From: Batrachochytrium dendrobatidis JAM81
Lineage: Eukaryota > Chytridiomycota > Chytridiomycetes > Rhizophydiales
Length of the DNA: 64,000 nucleotides
Assembly (NCBI RefSeq): GCF_000203795.2
Contig: NW_006281112.1
Coordinates: 284,452 to 348,451 of the forward strand
Direction: 5' to 3'
Both the position numbers and the translations under genes were made by a program. This document shows positions 61,001 to 64,000 of the stretch, in pieces; the first letter of the stretch is position 1, and every line of letters starts with the position of its first letter. The notes below the pieces were generated by a model. It was not told where the DNA came from, did no database searches, and was given only the letters and a program-made list of their open reading frames with translations.

Positions 61001-64000
61001 GGTATGGGTGAGCCTAAATACGCTCAAATCAAGGATTGGATACAGTTGCGCAAAGTCTTGGATGAAGCGCAGCTCCAATATGAGGAAGTCAATGCAGCCA
61101 TGAATCTGGTGCTTTTTGAAGATGCTATGAGCCACATTTGCCGCATCAATCGTATTCTTGAATCTCCTCGTGGAAATGCTTTGCTTGTTGGTGTTGGTGG
61201 TTCAGGAAAGCAGTCACTATCTCGACTTGCAGCATTTATTTCTCAAATGGAAGTATTCCAAATCACATTGCGTAAAGGATACTCTATTTCGGATCTTAAA
61301 ATAGACTTGGCGGGCCTGTATATCAAGACAGGACAAAAGAAGATGCAAATTATGTTTTTGCTGACTGATTCTCAAATCGCGGATGAAAAGTTTTTAGTGC
61401 TCATCAATGATTTATTGGCTTCTGGCAATATTCCCGGTTTGTTCCCTGATGAAGAAGTTGATGGTATAATCAACTCTATGCGCGGTGAGGCTAAAGCACA
61501 AGGATTGGTAGATACTCGTGAATCCTGTTGGGACATTTTCATTCGTCTTGTGCGTCGTAATCTCAAGGTTGTACTTTGCTTTTCACCTGTTGGAAACTCA
61601 TTGCGATCCAGATGCAGAAAATTCCCTGCGATTGTCAATTGTACAATGATTGATTGGTTCCAGGAGTGGCCAGAAGAGGCTTTGACATCGGTTGCAAATC
61701 GCTTCATCTCTGCGTTTGATTTAGTTTCTGAGCCTCTCAAAAAACCTGTCACCAAGTTTATGTCGTTTGCCCATGTGGGTGTCAATGCTGTATCAAGAAA
61801 ATATCTTCTCAACGAAAAACGATACAATTACACTACTCCAAAATCATTCCTTGCTCTTATATCACTGTACAAGGAGATGCTTGAAAAAAAGGCTTTAGAA
61901 TTGACAAAAAGCATGGATCGTTTGGAGAATGGCTTGACTAAACTTCAAGCAACAGCTGGACAAGTGGATGATCTTAAAGCCAAACTTGCCACTCAAGAGG
62001 TAGAGCTCAAGTCTAAAAACGAGGAAGCTAATCGTTTGATTGAGCGTGTTGCCATTGACACAGAAAAGGTAAACAAAGAAAAGGCGATTGCTGCCGAGGA
62101 AGAAAAAAAGGTGGATGCCATTACCAAGGAAGTTGGGGAAAAACAAACTGCTTGTATGCGTGATCTCAGTGCTGCCGAGCCGGCACTTGCTGCTGCTGCC
62201 AATGCTTTAAACTCACTCAACAAGGCCAATTTGACTGAACTTAAATCGTTTGGTTCACCCTCGGATGAAGTCAAAAATGTTGCTGCTGCTGTCATGGTGC
62301 TTCTGAGTCCTCCAGGTAAAATTGCAAAGGACAGATCATGGAAGGCATCTAAAAACATGATGGCCAAAGTCGACGCGTTTCTTGAATCTCTCATCAATTT
62401 TAACAAGGAAGCCATTGATCAATCCAATCTGGATGCAATTCAGCCTTATTTGCAAGATCCCAACTTTAACGAAGAGTTTATGAAGAGCAAATCTCTCGCT
62501 GCTGCTAGTCTTTGCGCATGGGTAGTCAACATTGTTATGTACTACCATGTGTATTGTGATGTTGAGCCTAAAAGAAAAGCACTAGAGTCGGCAAATGCCG
62601 AGTTACAGTCTTCTCAGGTCCGTCTTCGTGATATTCAATCCAAGATCGGAGAACTTGATCGCAACTTGGGTGATTTACGCGCCAAGTTTGAAAAGGCAAC
62701 TGCTGATAAGCTCAAGTGTGAGGAAGAAGCAAAGAGTACCCAAGAAACCATTGTTTTGGCCAACCGCCTTGTCAATGGTCTTGCTTCAGAAAAAGTACGT
62801 TGGAGTGAAGCAGTCGGGCGATTTAAACAGCAGGAAAAAACTATTGCTGGAGATGTACTGGTTTCCGCTGCATTTGTTTCGTATGTAGGTTGTTTCAGTA
62901 AGCGCTATCGTGAAGAGCTGCTCAATGACAATTGGCTAAAGTATCTGCGTGACGAAAACAATGAGCTACGAGTTCCTTTATCTGAAGGTGTAGATCCACT
63001 AAGTATTTTGACCAACAGTGCCGAGATTGCCAAATGGAATAACGAGGGCTTGCCTACTGATCGTGTTTCTCTTGAAAACGCCACAATGGTAACTAGCTGT
63101 AAGCGCTGGCCTCTTATTATTGATCCCCAGCTGCAAGGTGTGACTTGGATCAAGACTCGTGAAGGAGCTAACCTCAAGGTTGTTCGTCTTGGTGCTCGTG
63201 GATACCTGGATGCAATTGAAAAGGCAGTGTCTTCTGGCGATGCAGTGCTCATTGAGGATATTGCTGAAAGCATTGATCCAGTTCTCAATCCTCTTCTTGG
63301 TCGCGAAACAATTAAAAAGGGCCGCTATGTTAAGATGGGTGACAAGGAAGTCGAATACGACTCCCGCTTTAAACTCATTCTTCAAACTCGCCTTGCCAAC
63401 CCTCACTATCCACCTGAAGTTCAAGCACAAACTACTTTAATCAACTTTACTGTTACACTTGCCGGTTTGGAAGATCAACTGCTTGCTGATGTAGTGAATA
63501 TTGAACGTCCTGATTTGGAAAAAACAAAGGCAGATTTGACCAAACAGCAAAACGAGTTTAAAATCAAGTTGACTGAGCTTGAAGATGCTCTTCTTTCGCG
63601 TTTGTCGGCTGCACAAGGAAATTTCCTTGGAGATACTGCTCTTGTTGAAAATCTTGAAACCACAAAAAGTACTGCAACAGACATTGAGCAAAAAGTCGAA
63701 GAGGCCAAGCGCACTGAGAAAAAGATCAACGAAACACGAGAACTATATCGCCCAGTTGCGGCTCGATCTTCCCTTCTTTACTTTTTGCTCAACGACCTGT
63801 GGCAAATTCATCCCATGTATCAGTACTCTCTTAATGCATACAAAGTAGTGTTTAAAAATGCCATTAACCGCGCCGACTCCAGCGAGGATATCAAAGAACG
63901 GGTGTTACTTTTAATTGATTCGATTACCTATATGGTGTTTGTTTATACCACTCGTGGTCTATTTGAGCGCGACAAGCTGATTTTCACAGCGCAGATGACG
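52070..64000 (+). CDS. Outer-arm axonemal dynein beta heavy chain (DNAH9/11/17 type), 5' 84%
   Basis: Five exons seen: 52070-52254, 52595-52952, 53042-53369, 53434-58557 and 58653 to beyond the window end; 3781 residues in the window of an expected about 4500. This force-generating ATPase drives flagellar beating. The tail (about residues 1-1850) starts with a charged, disordered N-terminus and holds the light-chain-binding region. AAA1 has GPAGTGKTET near 1892 and CFDEFNRI. P-loops follow in AAA2 (GNSGTGKSQ, near 2174), AAA3 (GNAGCGKTV, near 2500) and AAA4 (GVGGSGKQS, near 2845). The stalk coiled coils flank a microtubule-binding domain at about 62230-62560. The window cuts AAA5. The ring sequence matches the DNAH9/11/17 beta group more closely than cytoplasmic or inner-arm chains, from memory of those proteins. 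Confidence 0.95.

Overview
The window is nuclear DNA from a flagellated fungus, most likely a chytrid (Chytridiomycota, possibly a Rhizophydiales/Batrachochytrium-like species; the species is inference). The fungal side is shown by four Zn2Cys6 regulators with fungal transcription-factor domains, a fungal tyrosinase and a WrbA/Pst2-type flavodoxin. The flagellar side is shown by an outer-arm dynein beta heavy chain, CEP104 and PDE6D. DNA is AT-rich. Genes are short and compact, with many introns of about 60-150 nt that I could place by matching splice sites, reading phase and known protein families.

Layout. 0-0.9 kb: 3' end of a cytosolic 5'-nucleotidase III gene. 1.2-5.4 kb: a complete 13-exon CEP104 gene. 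5.5-12.1 kb: a 684-bp direct repeat (4977-5660 and 11392-12075) flanks a 5.7-kb block with four minus-strand genes (HemK/PrmC methyltransferase, COX20, ketopantoate hydroxymethyltransferase, an unknown coiled-coil protein). The repeat holds the 3' ends of CEP104 and COA4: the left side has intact CEP104 and a broken COA4, the right side a CEP104 tail fragment and intact COA4. 12.3-16.4 kb: PDE6D, a SMYD-type SET/MYND methyltransferase and a RidA-family deaminase. 16.4-18.5 kb: a gene-poor stretch. 18.5-24.9 kb: two convergent genes for single-pass membrane proteins with a cytoplasmic SH3 domain, one with a collagen-like ectodomain. 25-31 kb: WrbA/Pst2-like protein, tyrosinase, and the ribosome-biogenesis WD protein PWP1. 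31.4-42.7 kb: four Zn2Cys6 regulators in a row on the minus strand. 43.7-51.4 kb: C1D/Rrp47 exosome cofactor, a bHLH factor, a stomatin, and PARN deadenylase. 52.1 kb to the end: the dynein heavy chain, cut by the window edge in its AAA5 region.

Functional links. CEP104, PDE6D and dynein serve the zoospore flagellum. HemK, COX20, PanB, COA4 and RidA are (or probably are) mitochondrial. PWP1, C1D and PARN act in RNA processing. The rest are regulators and surface proteins.

Points of most interest: the 684-bp repeat with reciprocal broken genes; a dispersed family of degenerate terminal-inverted-repeat (MITE-like) elements in intergenic DNA and in one intron; an apparent excess of GC-AG introns; the SH3-tailed membrane protein pair; and a shared intron inside the zinc cluster of three of the four tandem regulators. 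I saw no CRISPR array, no intact autonomous transposon and no recognisable tRNA or rRNA. I found nothing I would claim as a wholly new biological system.
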